DNA of 64,000 nucleotides from Dirofilaria immitis (lineage: Eukaryota; Nematoda; Chromadorea; Rhabditida; Onchocercidae), in assembly GCA_024305405.1 (NCBI GenBank), contig JAKNDB010000068.1:5068501-5132500 (forward strand), given 5' to 3'. Made by a program: the position numbers and the translations under genes. The notes below the pieces were generated by a model, which did no database searches, had not been told where the DNA came from, and saw nothing but the letters and a program-made list of their open reading frames with translations. Below, piece by piece: positions 61,698 to 64,000 of the stretch (within the stretch, counting starts at the first letter, position 1; each line of letters opens with the position of its first letter).

Positions 61698-62749
61698 TCT
61701 GTTTAGCCTATAAATAACTTCAGATTGAGCCTCAAATACAAAGTCTAATTTATGTCAGTTTTTCTTGCTAAATTTATTATATCATTCTTCATCATGAAAT
61801 AAACCGCTGGATAAAGTTGTATTTTTATAAAAAATACAAATTTTAAATTCAAAAGTTCTTCTTTTCTTGAAATATATCAACGAGAATTTGTAATTTAACC
61901 CATTATCCATGAGAAATGATCGGATATTTATTTAATTTCCTGAAAGATAATTAATTTAGGATCCATTAACGTAAATAAAAAAAAGATAAGTGAGAGGAAA
62001 AGAAATTTCTCGAAATCTATTTTAAAAAAATTATTTTTGCAAAAATAGAAGTGACTGAATTCAATTTACTCTAATATTTGCAATTATAGTAATAATTAAC
62101 AGCAATACATTTATCTTCCAATTATCAAAATATATTTGGAACATATCGTATTTCAGTTTTTTTCTTTTGTTTTTAATTTTTTCAGATATCAAATAATTGT
62201 CTGTGCATCAAACTTGATAATATTGTTAAATAGGATTAGGGAAGATAAAAGGATTTAAAATTTAAAAAAAAGAATTTGTGCTTTATTTATATATCAATAT
62301 AAATCATATATTTGCAATCAATCTATCCTTTTTGTTTTTCTTAATGTAAACTTTTTAACTAATTCTAATCAATCATCAATTATATCTGATCATTCATTCA
62401 TTATTGCTTCGATTAATATTATTGATCGATGATGCACAAATATCATCCGATTAACTAACATTTGTTGATCAAAAATCAAAAAAAAGGTTCAAACTTGAAT
62501 TTAAATTTGAACAAAATAATTTTGATTCGTTTGATTGAATTGTTTTGTCGAAATTTTTGAAAAACGAAAAAAAAATGGCAGAAGGATGGAGATGGGGAGG
62601 GGAAAGGGAATAACGAAAAAAGCTCAGTACTGATTTAATAGAAAGAAAAAAATGGATTTTAGTTCTATTGGATCTTTTTTTTCAAAAAAAAAATGAGGGC
62701 AAGTGGTCTAACGATTTTGTGATTTTCTACATTAATAGAATGAATGTGT

Positions 62750-62798
62750 TTGTATGTATGTATGTATGTATGTATGTGCGTGTATGTGCATGTATGTG
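62750..62798. repeat. (TATG)n microsatellite
   Basis: A TATG tetranucleotide run breaks down into TGTGCATG-like units. It is similar in composition to the array about 1.1 kb upstream. Confidence 0.9.
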
Positions 62799-64000
62799 TC
62801 ATCAATACTTATATATGTATAATATATATGCATACGACATCTATGTATGTATGTCTTCTTATTTTGTATCCATTGAGTTGATGATGAATTTTTGTTCAAT
62901 GAAATGACAAAAGAAAAAGTTACTTTATTTCTATGGACCAGTTTCAGGTTTTTTTCTTCCTCTTCTTCCTTCACTGTTTCCATATTTCTCGACCGTTAAA
63001 ACAAAAAAAAAAAAGTATTGAAAAATTGAAAAGGACATCTCTTGTCGAAAGGAGAAATTATTGGGTGACTATCATTTCTTCATTTTATTGCTCTTTCCTA
63101 TCATTTGTTTATCAAAAAATGGCAGCGTAATGTTTAGTAATAATCATTTATGAAATCGATTATCAAATTATCATTTCCAATTTTAATTTTATGTATTATA
63201 TTTTCAATTATTTTTAACAAACACATAAAGCATTCTTATCATATATATTCTTAGCGTATGTGAAATTTAATAAAATTTTAATCAAACATTAAAATCAATG
63301 CTTTTATGAACAAAATTGAGCAAATTTTTTATAATTAATCTTTGCAATAATTTATTTGTTTTGATTTAGCGAAGAATTTTCAATTATTAATAATTTATAA
63401 AATTATTAATAATAATTTGTTGAAAAAAAAGTGGAATTTCAGGCTTAAATTTTCTGATGATTGATTCATAGTTAATTTCATATTGTTATCATTTTTTAAA
63501 ACATATTTTTTAAACTTATCACTGTTGTTTCTTATTCATTTATCAAATATTGTTAATAGTGTAAAATGATGTTGTGATGCTAATGACTGCAAGATAAGAA
63601 TATTAATTAACATGAAGTAATCATAAAAGTAATGTAGTGATAAAAGATATGATTGATAAAATAAGAAATGAAAATAGACAACTTTTTTGCACTAAAAAAT
63701 GAAAATTTTAAAGAGTGAAATTGAATTATTACTTTTAATGATATTATTTCAAATCAATATAATAAATTAATATTTTCCATTCACAAATTAACAATACTAA
63801 TCGATTATTGATACATGATATAATAAGAATTAATCGATATTTTATATTAATTAACATCAGTAATCGATAATAGATAGTGATAATTAAAATAAAGAAATAA
63901 GTTTAAAAAAGGTTCATACCTATTCAAATACTATAAAATGTCTAATGAAATACCAACTGAATATTTATAAATTCCTCTTTTATCATCAATATTCATCATT

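Larger units (their letters stand above)
57949..64000. other. Six-kilobase AT-rich region with microsatellites, no gene seen
   Basis: After the Slingshot stop no exon with splice context or recognisable motif was found on either strand. The longest open frames (58441-58845 and 61343-61717) are, respectively, very rich in F/I/Y/L and a translation of TATG/TG repeats. Microsatellites are listed separately. Confidence 0.5.

Noticed and set aside
61343..61717. A 124-residue open frame
   Set aside because: Most of it is a translation of the TATG/TG/TA microsatellite (VCMYVCV-like strings), with no splice context or family motif.
1..64000. tRNA genes, CRISPR arrays, intact transposons or bacterial (Wolbachia-like) insertions
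   Set aside because: I looked for tRNA T-loop motifs, regular spaced repeats, long terminal inverted repeats, transposase or reverse transcriptase motifs and dense unspliced coding sequence; none was seen.

Overview
This window is nuclear DNA from a nematode, most likely a filarial worm or another spirurid. The evidence is very AT-rich DNA, short intron-split exons with TTTYAG-type acceptors, possible spliced-leader acceptors just upstream of several start codons, and proteins that read as nematode orthologues throughout. Nothing bacterial or viral was seen. I assembled twelve genes by hand from exon translations, splice phase and family motifs, so exon edges are predictions.

Layout. 1.4-3.7 kb (+): UNC-119. 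5.2-7.8 kb (-): a SIRT6-type sirtuin. 9.3-14.6 kb (+): an unrecognised 707-residue protein built from two copies of a helix-turn-helix-like segment plus a CX2C...HX3C putative zinc finger. 16.3-18.9 kb (+): ALKBH4 dioxygenase. 19.6-26.1 kb (+): APC2, the cullin-like subunit of the anaphase-promoting complex. 27.2-28.7 kb (+): inorganic pyrophosphatase. 29.8-33.4 kb (+): NSE4 of the SMC5/6 complex. 34.9-40.4 kb (+): VMS1/ANKZF1 of ribosome quality control. 41.0-43.2 kb (+): isopentenyl-diphosphate isomerase. 43.9-45.4 kb (+): signal peptidase subunit SPC3. 47.4-50.7 kb (+): deubiquitinase USP46. 53.2-57.9 kb (+): a Slingshot-type cofilin phosphatase. The last 6 kb and the other gaps are AT-rich, with microsatellites and short tandem duplications and no gene I can support.

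The genes are mostly housekeeping and do not form one pathway. From memory, three neighbours here (vms-1, apc-2, idi-1) are also close together in C. elegans on chromosome III, which suggests a conserved block.

The most striking property of the sequence is that every recognised gene from 17 kb onward is broken by single-base losses in homopolymer runs: 18 sites in nine genes, each restored to the family consensus by one extra base of the same kind. The three genes before 15 kb have none. This looks like a systematic base-calling or assembly artefact, and any automated annotation of this contig will fragment these genes. Other notable items are an 18S rRNA fragment inside a VMS1 intron, a GG acceptor in the sirtuin, three candidate GC-AG introns and the duplicated-module DNA-binding candidate.
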